The notes beneath the pieces are model-generated. The model saw nothing but the letters and a program-made list of their open reading frames with translations, did no database searches and was not told the DNA's origin. Positions 33,372-41,537 of a stretch of 64,000 bases of DNA are shown one piece after another. The position numbers and the translations under genes were made by a program. The stretch's first letter is position 1. Each line of letters starts with the position of its first letter. The DNA comes from Conexibacter woesei DSM 14684 (lineage in GTDB: Bacteria > Actinomycetota > Thermoleophilia > Solirubrobacterales > Solirubrobacteraceae), in assembly GCF_000025265.1 (NCBI RefSeq), contig NC_013739.1, forward strand, positions 620,001 through 684,000, in the 5' to 3' direction.

Positions 33372-33962
33372 CTAGACCAGGAGCCCCAGCTCACGCGCGC
33401 GCGTAACGGCTTCGGCGCGGTTGCGAGCGTGGAGCTTGCGGTAGACCGACGACGTGTGCTGCTTGATCGTGTGAGGGGAAAGGCAGAGTGATCGGCCGAT
33501 CTGCGCGTTGGTTGATCCTTCCGAGACCAACGTGAGGACTTGACGCTCGCGCTCGCTCAGCCGGGTTGGGGATGGGGGTCGGTGGATGGGCGCCGTGTCG
33601 TCGAGGCCAGCTGCGCGGAGTGCCGTGAGGAGGCGGGCGACGGGCCAGGTCCGGTCGATCGTTGGCAGCGGCGGCAACGTCCTGTCGCTCGCGTCGACCG
33701 TCAGGACGACGCGGATGCAGGGCGAGATGGCCCGGAGGTCGGCCTGCAGGGCGGACAAGGCGTCGTCGCCGAAGCGCCCGTCGACCGCCACGACGTCGAC
33801 GGGCAGCTCGGCGACCCGTTTCCGCGCGGTGGCGAGATCGTTGGCCACGGCGCACCGGCGCACCCAGGTCTGCCGTTGCAGCACGAGCGAGAACCCCCAC
33901 AACGCCAGCTCTTCCCGGTCGACGACCAACACGGTCAGCCGACGATCAGCCAGCGACGACAT
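33372..33962 (-). CDS. LuxR-type regulator with degenerate receiver-like domain
   Basis: A 196-residue protein. The first 125 residues look like a receiver domain ('LTVLVVDREELALWGFSLVL', 'VDVVAVDGRFGDDAL'), but the acidic pair is reduced and the conserved Lys is not visible, so phosphorylation is doubtful. The C-terminal LuxR domain is intact ('TNAQIGRSLCLSPHTIKQHT'). It overlaps the end of dhaL by 17 bases and so is the last gene of the sugar-kinase operon; it may be a local regulator. Targets are unknown. Confidence 0.85.
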   Translation of the reverse strand: MSSLADRRLTVLVVDREELALWGFSLVLQRQTWVRRCAVANDLATARKRVAELPVDVVAVDGRFGDDALSALQADLRAISPCIRVVLTVDASDRTLPPLPTIDRTWPVARLLTALRAAGLDDTAPIHRPPSPTRLSERERQVLTLVSEGSTNAQIGRSLCLSPHTIKQHTSSVYRKLHARNRAEAVTRARELGLLV

Positions 33963-34614
33963 CCGCGACCTCCACGTGGGGGAACACGACGACCACGGCG
34001 CGCCGCCAGATGAGGAACGCCGACGCGGCGCCGGCGTCCTGGTGGCCGAGCGTGCGATCTGCCAGACGGCGCGCTCGCCCGCGTCGCGCGCTCAGCTGCG
34101 CGGTGTGCTCCAGTCCGGCTGCCGCCGCCGCGAGTGCCGCCCCGAGCGCATCCTCGACCGTGGCGCCCGCGGCGGCCGCCTGGTCCAGCGCGCGCGCCGC
34201 GGGCAGCATCACGTCCATCAACGTCTTGTCGCCCTCGCGGGCACCGCCGCGCTGCGCCATGCCGTCGACGCCCGCGCTGACGACCCGGGCGAGCCCCCGC
34301 GGGTCGCGCAGGGCGTCGCCGCCGAGGTCGTCCAGCGCGCGGCCGGCGCGCAGCAGCGCGGTGCCCCACAACGGACCGATGGAGCCGCCGACGTCGGCGA
34401 ACGCCGCGCCCGCGTCGCGCAGCAGCTGCGCTGCGGTGCGGTCGCCCGGTTCGGCGACCTCCGCCGCGACCGCGCGCCAGCCGAGGACCATCGTGGCGCC
34501 GTGGTCACCGTCGGCCGCGACGGCGTCGAGACGATCGAGGACGTCCTGGCGCTCCTCCATCTCCCGCGTCACGGCGGTGAGCGTCCGGGCTACGACCTTC
34601 GCCGTCTCGCTCAT
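33946..34614 (-). CDS. dhaL: Dihydroxyacetone-kinase-type ADP/ATP-binding subunit DhaL
   Basis: A 222-residue all-helical nucleotide-binding subunit. The Mg-ATP aspartates are in 'LDAVAADGDHGATMVLGW', and further family motifs are 'VGGSIGPLWGTALLRAG' and 'GDKTLMDVMLPAARALD'. With DhaK it forms a kinase for a small ketose such as dihydroxyacetone or erythrulose. No phosphotransfer protein (DhaM) is encoded nearby, so ATP is the likely donor. The ATG at 34614 overlaps the dhaK stop (ATGA); a GTG at 34620 is possible. Confidence 0.9.
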   Translation of the reverse strand: MSETAKVVARTLTAVTREMEERQDVLDRLDAVAADGDHGATMVLGWRAVAAEVAEPGDRTAAQLLRDAGAAFADVGGSIGPLWGTALLRAGRALDDLGGDALRDPRGLARVVSAGVDGMAQRGGAREGDKTLMDVMLPAARALDQAAAAGATVEDALGAALAAAAAGLEHTAQLSARRGRARRLADRTLGHQDAGAASAFLIWRRAVVVVFPHVEVADVVAG

Positions 34615-35621
34615 CGCCACTCCGTCCCGAACCCGGGCCCGGCGAGCGGTCGCGCCGGCGCGTCCATGAGCCGGCGCAGCTCGTCGTCGAGGTGGACGAG
34701 CGTCACCGACAGCCCGATCATCTCCAGCGACGTCACGTACTCGCCCACCAGCGACCGGTGCACCGGGACGCCTGCGGATGCGAGCCGCTCGACGATCCTG
34801 CGCAGGACGATGTAGCCCTCCATCAACGGCGTCGCGCCGAGCGTGTTGACCAGCACGAGCACGGACTCGCCCGCGTCGGGCGCCCGGTCGGCGAGCATGA
34901 TGTCCAGGAGCTCGTCAGCGACGACGTCGGCGCCGGCCAGCGGGCCGCGGCGGATGCCGGCCTCTCCGTGGACGCCCATCCCGACGTCCATCTCGCCCGC
35001 AGGGAGGTCGAACGTGGGCCGGCCCGCGGCCGGCACGGTGCACGGGCCGAGCCCGACCCCGACTGTGCGGGTCCGGTCGTTGGCGTGCTGCGCGGCGGCC
35101 GCGACGGCCGCGAGGCCGGCGCCCTCGTCGGCTCGGGCGCCGGCGGCCTTGAAGACGATCACGTCGCCCGCCACGCCGCGGCGCTCCGACGGGTGATCCA
35201 GCGCGGAGACGACGTCATCGGTGACCAGGACGGTCTCGCTCGCGATGCCTTCGTCGGCCAGCAGCTCGGCAGCCATGCCGAAGTTCATGATGTCGCCCTC
35301 GTAGTTGCCGAACAGGAACAGCACGCCGTCCGGCGGCGCGAGCGCGCGGGCGACCTCGACCGCCGGCGTGGCCGACGGCGAGGCGAACACGTTGCCGACC
35401 GCCGCGCCGTCCGCCAGCCCGGGACCGAGCGCGCCGAAGAACGCGGGCTCGTGGCCCGACCCGCCGCCGACGATCACCCCGACGCGCCGCGCGGGATCGC
35501 GCTTCGCGAGCACGAGGCCCCGCCCGCGCGGCGTGCGCACGATCTCGCTCCCGTGGGCGGCGACGATGCCGTCGAGCATCTCGTCGACGACGGCGAAGGG
35601 GTCATTGACGAGCTTGCGCAT
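34611..35621 (-). CDS. dhaK: Dihydroxyacetone-kinase-type substrate subunit DhaK
   Basis: A 336-residue kinase subunit. It has 'VGVIVGGGSGHEPAFFG' near the N-terminus and 'FLFGNYEGDIMNFGMA'; the substrate-binding His lies in 'EMDVGMGVHGEAGIRRG', where the ketose forms a covalent hemiaminal in known DhaK. In mycobacterial tetritol pathways close relatives phosphorylate erythrulose. Here the gene lies between rpiB and dhaL, and a tetrulose or related ketose is more likely than dihydroxyacetone; this is inference. It overlaps rpiB by 20 bases. Confidence 0.92.
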   Translation of the reverse strand: MRKLVNDPFAVVDEMLDGIVAAHGSEIVRTPRGRGLVLAKRDPARRVGVIVGGGSGHEPAFFGALGPGLADGAAVGNVFASPSATPAVEVARALAPPDGVLFLFGNYEGDIMNFGMAAELLADEGIASETVLVTDDVVSALDHPSERRGVAGDVIVFKAAGARADEGAGLAAVAAAAQHANDRTRTVGVGLGPCTVPAAGRPTFDLPAGEMDVGMGVHGEAGIRRGPLAGADVVADELLDIMLADRAPDAGESVLVLVNTLGATPLMEGYIVLRRIVERLASAGVPVHRSLVGEYVTSLEMIGLSVTLVHLDDELRRLMDAPARPLAGPGFGTEWR

Positions 35622-36060
35622 ACCGCTCCTCGCCGTCGGAGAGCTCCTGCACCTTCGGGACCGAGCCGCCGCCGTCGAACTCGCTGTCCAGCCAGGCGTC
35701 GACGATCTCCAGCGCGAGCATCGGCCCGATGACGCGCGCGCCCATCGTCAGGATCTGCGCGTTGTTGGACTTGCGGGCCCGTCTCGCCGAGTAGGTGTCG
35801 TGGCACGTCGCGGCATACACGCCGGGGATCTTGTTGGCGGCGATCGCGACCCCGAGGCCCGTGCCGCAGATCAGGATCGCGCGGTCGTAGCGCCTGGCTG
35901 CGACGTTCTCGGCCACCTCGAAGGCGATCGACGGGTAGTTGCGCGAGTCGTCGTCGACGCCGACGTCCAGGACCTCGTGGCCGAGGCTCCGCAGATGGTC
36001 GGCGACGAGGCGCCGCAGCTCGACGCCTGCCGAGTCCGAGCCCAAGCCGATCGTGGTCAT
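35602..36060 (-). CDS. rpiB: RpiB/LacAB-type sugar-phosphate isomerase
   Basis: A 152-residue isomerase. The start 'MTTIGLGSDSAGVELRRLVA', the catalytic Cys in 'AILICGTGLGVAIAANK' and the His in 'ATCHDTYSARRARKSNNAQI' are all present, so it looks active. RpiB enzymes interconvert aldose and ketose phosphates, ribose-5-P/ribulose-5-P classically, tetrose phosphates in erythritol pathways. Its ATG overlaps the TIM-barrel gene stop (ATGA), and its end overlaps dhaK, fitting a kinase-isomerase route. Confidence 0.93.
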   Translation of the reverse strand: MTTIGLGSDSAGVELRRLVADHLRSLGHEVLDVGVDDDSRNYPSIAFEVAENVAARRYDRAILICGTGLGVAIAANKIPGVYAATCHDTYSARRARKSNNAQILTMGARVIGPMLALEIVDAWLDSEFDGGGSVPKVQELSDGEERYAQARQ

Positions 36061-36983
36061 GCCGCGATCTCCATTTCGTTGATGAGGTGGTCGAGGTAGT
36101 CCGCGCCGCGGCGCATGGCCGTCAGCGCGTCGCCGCCGTAGTGCTCGACGCACAGCGGCCCGCGGTAGCCGGCGTCGAGCACGGCCCGCAGCGCGAGGCG
36201 GTAGTCGATCTCGCCGTCGGCCAGCGCGGTCGGCCCGGTCAGCACCAGGCCGTCGGCGTGCTCGAGGCGGACGTAGTTCTTGAGGTGCCAGTAGTTGACG
36301 TGCGCCGCCAGGGCGGCGACCGTCGCCCGCCACGGCTCGGGGGGCGGGAAGGGCACCCGCACGAGGTTGCCGATGTCGAGGTTGACGCCGAGGTTCGTGG
36401 CGCCGACGTCCTGCAGGATCCGCAGCACGCGGTCCGAGCGGTCCAGCAGCGTCGACTCGTGCAGCTCCAGCGAGACGTCGATGCCGAGCGTGCGCGCCTC
36501 CGCGCAGATACTGGCGAGCCGCTCGGCGGCCGTCGCGAAGGTCGCGTCGCCGGCGTCGTCCCGGGGGTGCGGGACGGTCCAGAACGGCGCCTCGAGCTGG
36601 GGGCCGGCGAGCGGTCGGTGGAACCCGACGCTGACCACCGGCGCGCCCAGCGCCGCGGCGGCGTGCAGCGCGCGCCGCGTGCGCTCCAGGTTCTTCACGC
36701 CGTGGTCGGGATCGATGACGCTGGCGCGGATGACCGACATCCCGACGAGCGCGACGTCGGCGTCGGCCAGCGACGCGCGCAGCTCCGAGAGCCGCGCATC
36801 ATCGAGCAGGTCGACGCGCAGCCAGCCGTCGACGAGGTCGCACGCCGTGAACCCGCAGCGTCGGAGGCGATGCAGCTGCGTCCGCCAGTCCCCGGCCGAG
36901 GCCAGGTGCATCGGCTGGCCCGCGGCGTCGGCGCCGGCCAGCGGCAGCGTCGAGCCGGCGATGGTCGAAGCTCTCGCGCTCAT
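36057..36983 (-). CDS. TIM-barrel sugar (phosphate) isomerase/epimerase
   Basis: A 308-residue protein of the xylose-isomerase-like AP_endonuc_2 family. Candidate metal ligands are the Glu in 'DVSLELHESTLLDRSD', the Asp in 'NLGVNLDIGNLVRVPF', the His in 'HVNYWHLKNYVRLEHA' and the Glu in 'GPLCVEHYGGDAL'. The barrel usually moves a carbonyl or flips a stereocentre on a sugar or keto-acid. The N-terminus (about 25 residues) is an extension. ATGA overlaps both neighbours, cyclase upstream and rpiB downstream. Confidence 0.87.
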   Translation of the reverse strand: MSARASTIAGSTLPLAGADAAGQPMHLASAGDWRTQLHRLRRCGFTACDLVDGWLRVDLLDDARLSELRASLADADVALVGMSVIRASVIDPDHGVKNLERTRRALHAAAALGAPVVSVGFHRPLAGPQLEAPFWTVPHPRDDAGDATFATAAERLASICAEARTLGIDVSLELHESTLLDRSDRVLRILQDVGATNLGVNLDIGNLVRVPFPPPEPWRATVAALAAHVNYWHLKNYVRLEHADGLVLTGPTALADGEIDYRLALRAVLDAGYRGPLCVEHYGGDALTAMRRGADYLDHLINEMEIAA

Positions 36984-37642
36984 GTGACGCTCGCGGGCCA
37001 GCCGCCGGGCTGCTCGTCGATCGCCACGATCCGCGCCGGTGAGCCGTCGAGGCCCTCCAGCGGCAGGGGCAAGGCCATGAGGAACACCTCGTCGTGCTCG
37101 AGCTCGGCCAGGCGGACCAGGCATTCCGCGACGACCATCTCGTTGACGAACAGCGCCTCGTGCAGGAGCCGGAACTCGGTGCGGTGCGGCGACGGCGTGT
37201 CCAGGCCCAGGAACACCACGCCGAGCTCCACGAGCCGCTCGGCGGCGCCGACGGTCATCGAGGGGAAGTCGGTCCAGTACTCGCGTTCGGCCGCGCGGAC
37301 GTCCCAGTCCGTCCGGATCAGCGCGCGGCCGGTGCGCGCCAGGGCGTCCGCGTACGGCGCGAGCACCTCCCCGTCGATCTCGCCCGTCGGCAGCTCGCGT
37401 GCGTCCACGACGGTCGCAGGGCCGACGCACCGCGCGAGGTCGACGGCCTCGATCGTCCGCCCGTCGCGCAGGAAGTGCGACGGCGCGTCCAGATGGGTCC
37501 CCACCTGGGAGAACAGCGAGACCTGCCACATCTCGACGTCGTCGCGCTCGATGCTCGAGAAGGGGACGAACCCGACGGTCGGCTCGCCGGGGAAGGCGAG
37601 CATCCCGTGCCGGAGCGTCCGGGTCAGGTCGACGAGTCGCAT
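36980..37642 (-). CDS. Cyclase-family metal hydrolase (kynurenine-formamidase fold)
   Basis: A 220-residue enzyme with the metal motif 'SQVGTHLDAPSHFLRDG' (HxxxxD...H), which binds zinc or manganese in KynB-type formamidases and related lactone or amide hydrolases. It opens 'MRLVDLTRTLRHGMLAFPGE', the family norm. It is first in a minus-strand operon ahead of the TIM-barrel, RpiB and DhaK/DhaL genes, starting 56 bases from a 20-bp GntR-type operator. The reaction, possibly opening an amide or lactone, is inferred. Confidence 0.85.
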   Translation of the reverse strand: MRLVDLTRTLRHGMLAFPGEPTVGFVPFSSIERDDVEMWQVSLFSQVGTHLDAPSHFLRDGRTIEAVDLARCVGPATVVDARELPTGEIDGEVLAPYADALARTGRALIRTDWDVRAAEREYWTDFPSMTVGAAERLVELGVVFLGLDTPSPHRTEFRLLHEALFVNEMVVAECLVRLAELEHDEVFLMALPLPLEGLDGSPARIVAIDEQPGGWPASVT

Positions 37643-37697
37643 GGGGGACGGCGCCGCCGCCGTTCGGGTCGTGAGGCTTGTGAGATCATGTGGGCAG

Positions 37698-37717
37698 TGG
37701 TATGACAGGTAAGGCCA
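37698..37717. promoter_or_regulatory. GntR-type operator, site A (divergent promoter)
   Basis: TGGTATGACAGGTAAGGCCA. It lies almost midway between the divergent cyclase (56 bases away) and aminotransferase (58 bases away) operons, so one regulator dimer could control both. It is identical over all 20 positions to site B. The TGGT...CCA ends and the internal GAC/GGT are shared by all six sites. The likely binder is the GntR protein at 46377. Confidence 0.8.
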
Positions 37718-37774
37718 GTCGCTGTCAAGTGACTGGAGACCCGCTCAGCCCCCTACGATCGAAAAGGACCGCGC

Positions 37775-39121
37775 TTGTCCACCCCGACGCCCGGCGCCGC
37801 ACCGACCACGGCCGCCGACGCCTACAGCTCGGCCACCGAGCGCTCCCGGCTCGCGCTCGGCGCGGCGCGCCGGCGGCTGCCGACCGGCCTCTCGCGCCAG
37901 ACGCTGGTGTTCGCGCCGCACCCGTTCGTGGCGCGCCGCGGCGACGGCGCCTACCTCGAGGACCTGGACGGCCGCCGCTACCTGGACTTCGTCAACAACT
38001 ACACCTCGCTCATCCACGGCCACAGCCACGAGCCGTCGCGCCGGGCGATGGACGAGGCGTTCGCCCGGTCGCCGGCGCCGGGCGCGCCGACCGCGCTCGA
38101 GCTCGACTTCGCCGAGGAGATCGCGCGCCGCGTCGGGTCGATCGAGTGGGTGCGCTTCGCCGTGACCGGCACCGAGGCGGTGCTGTACGCGCTGCGAGCG
38201 GCGCGCGCGTTCACGGGTCGTCGCCGCATCCTGAAGTTCGAGGGCGGCTTCCACGGCGGCGTCGACGACGTCCAGGTCAGCATCGGCGCCGCGCCGATGG
38301 AGGCCGGGACGTTCGGTCCCGGCATCCCCGCCACGGGCGGCCTGGGGACCGTTGACACGGTCGTCGCCGTCTACAACGACAGCGCGTCACTGCGCGCTGC
38401 GATGGCCGCGCACCGCGACGAGCTGGCCGCGGTGATCGTCGAGCCCTTCCTCGGCAACGCCGCGCTGATCGCGGCCCACGACGAGTTCCTCGCGGAGATC
38501 CGTCAGCTGACGACCGCGGCCGGGGCGCTCATGGTCCTCGACGAGATCCAGAGCTGCCGCCTCGGCTACGGCGGCGCCCAGGAGCGCCTCGCCTTCGGGC
38601 CCGACCTGACGACGATGGGCAAGACGATCGGCGGCGGCACGCCGCTGGCGCTCGTCGGTGGCCGGCGCGACGTGATGGAGGTGTTCGACGGCTTCGACCC
38701 CGCCGTGCGCCAGACCGGCACGTTCAACGCGTTCCCGGCCTCGCTCGCAGCGGGTCTGGCAACGCTGACCGACTGGCAGCGCGACGACGTCGAGCGGCTC
38801 AACGCGCGCGGCCGGGCGCTCCGGGAGGAGCTCACGCGGGTCTTCGCCGCGCACGGCGTCGCCGCGCACGTCGGGGGCCAGGGATCGATGTTCAACATCA
38901 GCCTGATCGACCGCCCGGTCGCGACCTACCGCGACTTCGCCGCGGCGGACGCCTCCGGCTGGCAGCGCCTGCACCACGAGCTGCTCGTGCGCGGCGTCTA
39001 CCTCTCGGCCCGCGGGACGGGCTGCCTGTCGACCGCGATGCAGGAAGCTGACGTCGCGCGGCTCGTCGCGGCGATGGACGACGCGCTGAGCACGGTCGAG
39101 AACGACGGAACGAGGAGCTGA
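37775..39121 (+). CDS. Class III aminotransferase (glutamate-1-semialdehyde aminomutase-like)
   Basis: A 448-residue PLP enzyme. Lys283 in 'LTTMGKTIGGGTPLALV' is the Schiff-base lysine; 'GALMVLDEIQSCRLGYGG' holds the PLP-binding Asp. Overall wording ('EWVRFAVTGTEAVLYALRAA') matches the GSA-aminomutase-like branch of class III, often acting on amino sugars or amino ketones in catabolism. A haem-pathway role is unlikely in this setting. The TTG start at 37775 has AAAAGGA seven to eight bases upstream. It opens a four-gene operon controlled from site A. Confidence 0.88.
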   Translation: MSTPTPGAAPTTAADAYSSATERSRLALGAARRRLPTGLSRQTLVFAPHPFVARRGDGAYLEDLDGRRYLDFVNNYTSLIHGHSHEPSRRAMDEAFARSPAPGAPTALELDFAEEIARRVGSIEWVRFAVTGTEAVLYALRAARAFTGRRRILKFEGGFHGGVDDVQVSIGAAPMEAGTFGPGIPATGGLGTVDTVVAVYNDSASLRAAMAAHRDELAAVIVEPFLGNAALIAAHDEFLAEIRQLTTAAGALMVLDEIQSCRLGYGGAQERLAFGPDLTTMGKTIGGGTPLALVGGRRDVMEVFDGFDPAVRQTGTFNAFPASLAAGLATLTDWQRDDVERLNARGRALREELTRVFAAHGVAAHVGGQGSMFNISLIDRPVATYRDFAAADASGWQRLHHELLVRGVYLSARGTGCLSTAMQEADVARLVAAMDDALSTVENDGTRS

Positions 39122-39123
39122 GG

Positions 39124-39897
39124 ATGGGACACCTGGACGGGCAGACGGCGGTCGTGACGGGCTGCGGCTCGGGCATCGGCCTGGCGATCGCGACGCGCTT
39201 CGCCACCGAGGGTGCGACGGTCGTCGGGCTCGACGTCGCCGCCGGCGGCAGCGGCGACATCCCCGGCGGCCGCTTCACCCTGGTCGAGGGCTCGGTGGCC
39301 GAGGAGGCCGACGTCGTCGGCGCGCTGGAACGGGCGCGCGAGGCGACCGGCCGGCTCGACGTCGTCGTCAACAACGCCGCGATCCAGTTCGAGCGCACGT
39401 TCGAGGAGACCACCGCCGAGGACTTCGACGCGATCGTCGCCGTCAACCTCCGCGGCGTCTTCCTCGGCACCAAGCACGGCGCGGCACGGCTGGGCGAGGG
39501 CGGCCGGATCCTCAACCTCGGCTCGATCCTCGGCTTCACCGGCGACGCGCTGCTCGCCGCCTACTCGGCGACCAAGGGCGGCGTCGTCAACCTCACGCGC
39601 GCGGCCGCGGTGGCCTACGGGCGCCGCGGCATCCGGGTCAACAGCCTGTGCCCGGGCGCGGTGCGCACGGAGCTGACGACGCGGGTCTGGGACCTGGCCG
39701 ACGACCCCGCCCAGGCGCGCGCCGACATGGAGTCGCTCTACCCCTTGGGCCGGATCGCCGAGCCGGAGGAGATCGCGGCCGTGGCGCTGTTCCTCTGCTC
39801 GCCGGAGAGCAGCGCGATGACCGGCGCTGCGGTGGTCGCCGACTGCGGGATCACCGCGACCAATGCGGAGTTCGGTCTGATCAAGGACCTCCTGTGA
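39124..39897 (+). CDS. Short-chain dehydrogenase/reductase
   Basis: A 257-residue Rossmann enzyme. The cofactor motif is 'TGCGSGIG' at the N-terminus with Asp at the end of beta-2 ('VVGLDVAAGG'), suggesting NAD(H). The catalytic residues are in 'GSILGFTGDALLAAYSATKGG' (in two parts: Ser in NLGSILG, Tyr and Lys in YSATK). It starts two bases after the aminotransferase stop and its end overlaps the FCD-dehydrogenase start (GTGA). It probably oxidises a sugar or polyol hydroxyl. Confidence 0.93.
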   Translation: MGHLDGQTAVVTGCGSGIGLAIATRFATEGATVVGLDVAAGGSGDIPGGRFTLVEGSVAEEADVVGALERAREATGRLDVVVNNAAIQFERTFEETTAEDFDAIVAVNLRGVFLGTKHGAARLGEGGRILNLGSILGFTGDALLAAYSATKGGVVNLTRAAAVAYGRRGIRVNSLCPGAVRTELTTRVWDLADDPAQARADMESLYPLGRIAEPEEIAAVALFLCSPESSAMTGAAVVADCGITATNAEFGLIKDLL

Positions 39898-41537
39898 CCG
39901 AGGCCTTCGAGGGCCGCGAGGCGGGCATCGGCATCCGTCTGGCGGTCGAGGCCGAGGCAGTCCGGCGCCTGGCGACCGAAGCGCGCGGGCTGACCGCGCT
40001 CGGCCCCGCGATCGACCGGATCGACGAGGCCGCGCGCCTCCGCGACCGCGTCGCGCTCGCCGAGGCCGAGCTCGAGTTCCACACCAACCTGGTCGAGCTG
40101 GCGGGCGACCGCTTCCTGACCGCGGACTACCGCGCGATGGGCGACCGCCTGCAGCGGATCTTCAGCGACGACGGCCGCTCGCTCAGCACGCTGGACGGCC
40201 TGGCGGACATGCACCGAGCGCTCGTCCGCGCGATCGCCTCGGGTGAGCCCGACGCGGCGGTCCGCGAGATGCGGGCCCACGTCCTCGACGAGGAGCGCCT
40301 GGCGGGTCCTGCCGACCCGTGGCTGGATGCCGTGGCGCGGGGCCGGCTCGCGGGAGCGGCGGCCGGGGTCGAACACGCCGTGCTCGAACGTCTGCTCGCG
40401 CCCGACCGCTGCGTCGAGGTCCACGTCTCGGCGCAGCTGGCCGACGGCACGACGGCGATCGTCACGGGCTGGCGCGTCCAGCACGACCTCGCGGTCGGGC
40501 CGGCCAAGGGCGGAACGCGGCTGCACCCGTCGACCACGCTGGCGGAGGTCAAGGCGCTGGCGATGACCATGACGTGGAAGTGCGCGCTTGTCGGGCTCCC
40601 GTTCGGCGGCGGCAAGGGCGGCATCCGAATCGACCCGGCCCGGATGGACGAGCGCGGCCGACGGCGCCTCATCCGCGACTACGTGACGCTGCTCGCGCCG
40701 GTCCTCGGGCCCGAGCGCGACATCATCGCCCCCGACGTCAACAGCGGCGAGCGCGAGATGGCGTGGGCCGTCGATCGATTGGAGGCGCTGTCCGGCAGGA
40801 GCATGCCGAACGCGGTGACCGGCAAGCCCGTGGCGCTCGGCGGCCTGGCCGGCCGGCGGGCGGCGACGGGGCACGGCGTCGCCGCCGTCCTGCGACGGTT
40901 CGCGAGCGCGCGATGGGGTCGCGAGGCCGGGCCGCTGCGTGTGGCGATCGCCGGGTTCGGCAACGTCGGCCAGCACCTCGCCGAGGCGCTGGACGGCGAC
41001 CCCGGCTTCCGCGTCGTCGCGGTCTCGGACGCGGCCGGCGCGCGATATGACGAGCGCGGGCTGGCGGTCGACGCGTTGCGCGCGGCCGTCGCGCGCGACG
41101 GCACGGTCGCGGGCGCGCCGACCGGTCGCCCGATGGAGCGCGACGCGGTCCTCGCCGCGCCGTGCGACGTCCTCGTCCCGGCCGCGGTCGGCGGCGTCAT
41201 CGACGCCGATGCAGCCGACGCGGTGCAGGCGTCGCTGATCGTCGAGGCCGCCAACGGACCGGTCACCGCGGCGGGCGAGCGCCGCCTCGCGGCGCGCGAC
41301 GTCACCGTCGTCCCCGACCTGCTCGCCAACGCCGGCGGCGTGATCGCCTCGTACTTCGAATGGCGTCGGCTCCACGAAGGTGACCGCGAGCTCGCTCGGC
41401 GGCGCGACGCGCTGCTGGCCGAGGCCTGCGACCGCGTGATCGAGCGGGCGCCGGACCTGGCGGACCTGCGTCAGGCGTCACTGCAACTGGCGATCGACCG
41501 AGCCGCGGCGGCGCACCTCGCCCGCGGAGCCGGATGA
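39894..41537 (+). CDS. FCD ligand-binding domain fused to Glu/Leu-type amino acid dehydrogenase
   Basis: A 547-residue fusion. Residues about 8-135 match the FCD effector domain of FadR-type GntR regulators, including the metal-site positions E59/H63 (AELEFHTNL), H107 (MHRALVRAI) and H129 (MRAHVLDEE). There is no DNA-binding domain. Residues about 155-547 are a complete ELFV dehydrogenase with catalytic lysines K205 (GPAKGGTR), K229 (MTWKCAL) and K241 (FGGGKGG) and a Rossmann domain (AIAGFGNVGQHLAEAL). It should interconvert an amino acid and its keto acid, feeding or draining the aminotransferase. The FCD part could be an allosteric sensor. GTGA overlap with the SDR. Confidence 0.9.
   Translation: MTEAFEGREAGIGIRLAVEAEAVRRLATEARGLTALGPAIDRIDEAARLRDRVALAEAELEFHTNLVELAGDRFLTADYRAMGDRLQRIFSDDGRSLSTLDGLADMHRALVRAIASGEPDAAVREMRAHVLDEERLAGPADPWLDAVARGRLAGAAAGVEHAVLERLLAPDRCVEVHVSAQLADGTTAIVTGWRVQHDLAVGPAKGGTRLHPSTTLAEVKALAMTMTWKCALVGLPFGGGKGGIRIDPARMDERGRRRLIRDYVTLLAPVLGPERDIIAPDVNSGEREMAWAVDRLEALSGRSMPNAVTGKPVALGGLAGRRAATGHGVAAVLRRFASARWGREAGPLRVAIAGFGNVGQHLAEALDGDPGFRVVAVSDAAGARYDERGLAVDALRAAVARDGTVAGAPTGRPMERDAVLAAPCDVLVPAAVGGVIDADAADAVQASLIVEAANGPVTAAGERRLAARDVTVVPDLLANAGGVIASYFEWRRLHEGDRELARRRDALLAEACDRVIERAPDLADLRQASLQLAIDRAAAAHLARGAG

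Noticed and set aside
37775-39121. Aminotransferase as HemL for haem synthesis
   Set aside because: It lies in a sugar/nucleoside operon under GntR control and has no haem genes near it; the GSA-like branch also contains many catabolic aminotransferases.
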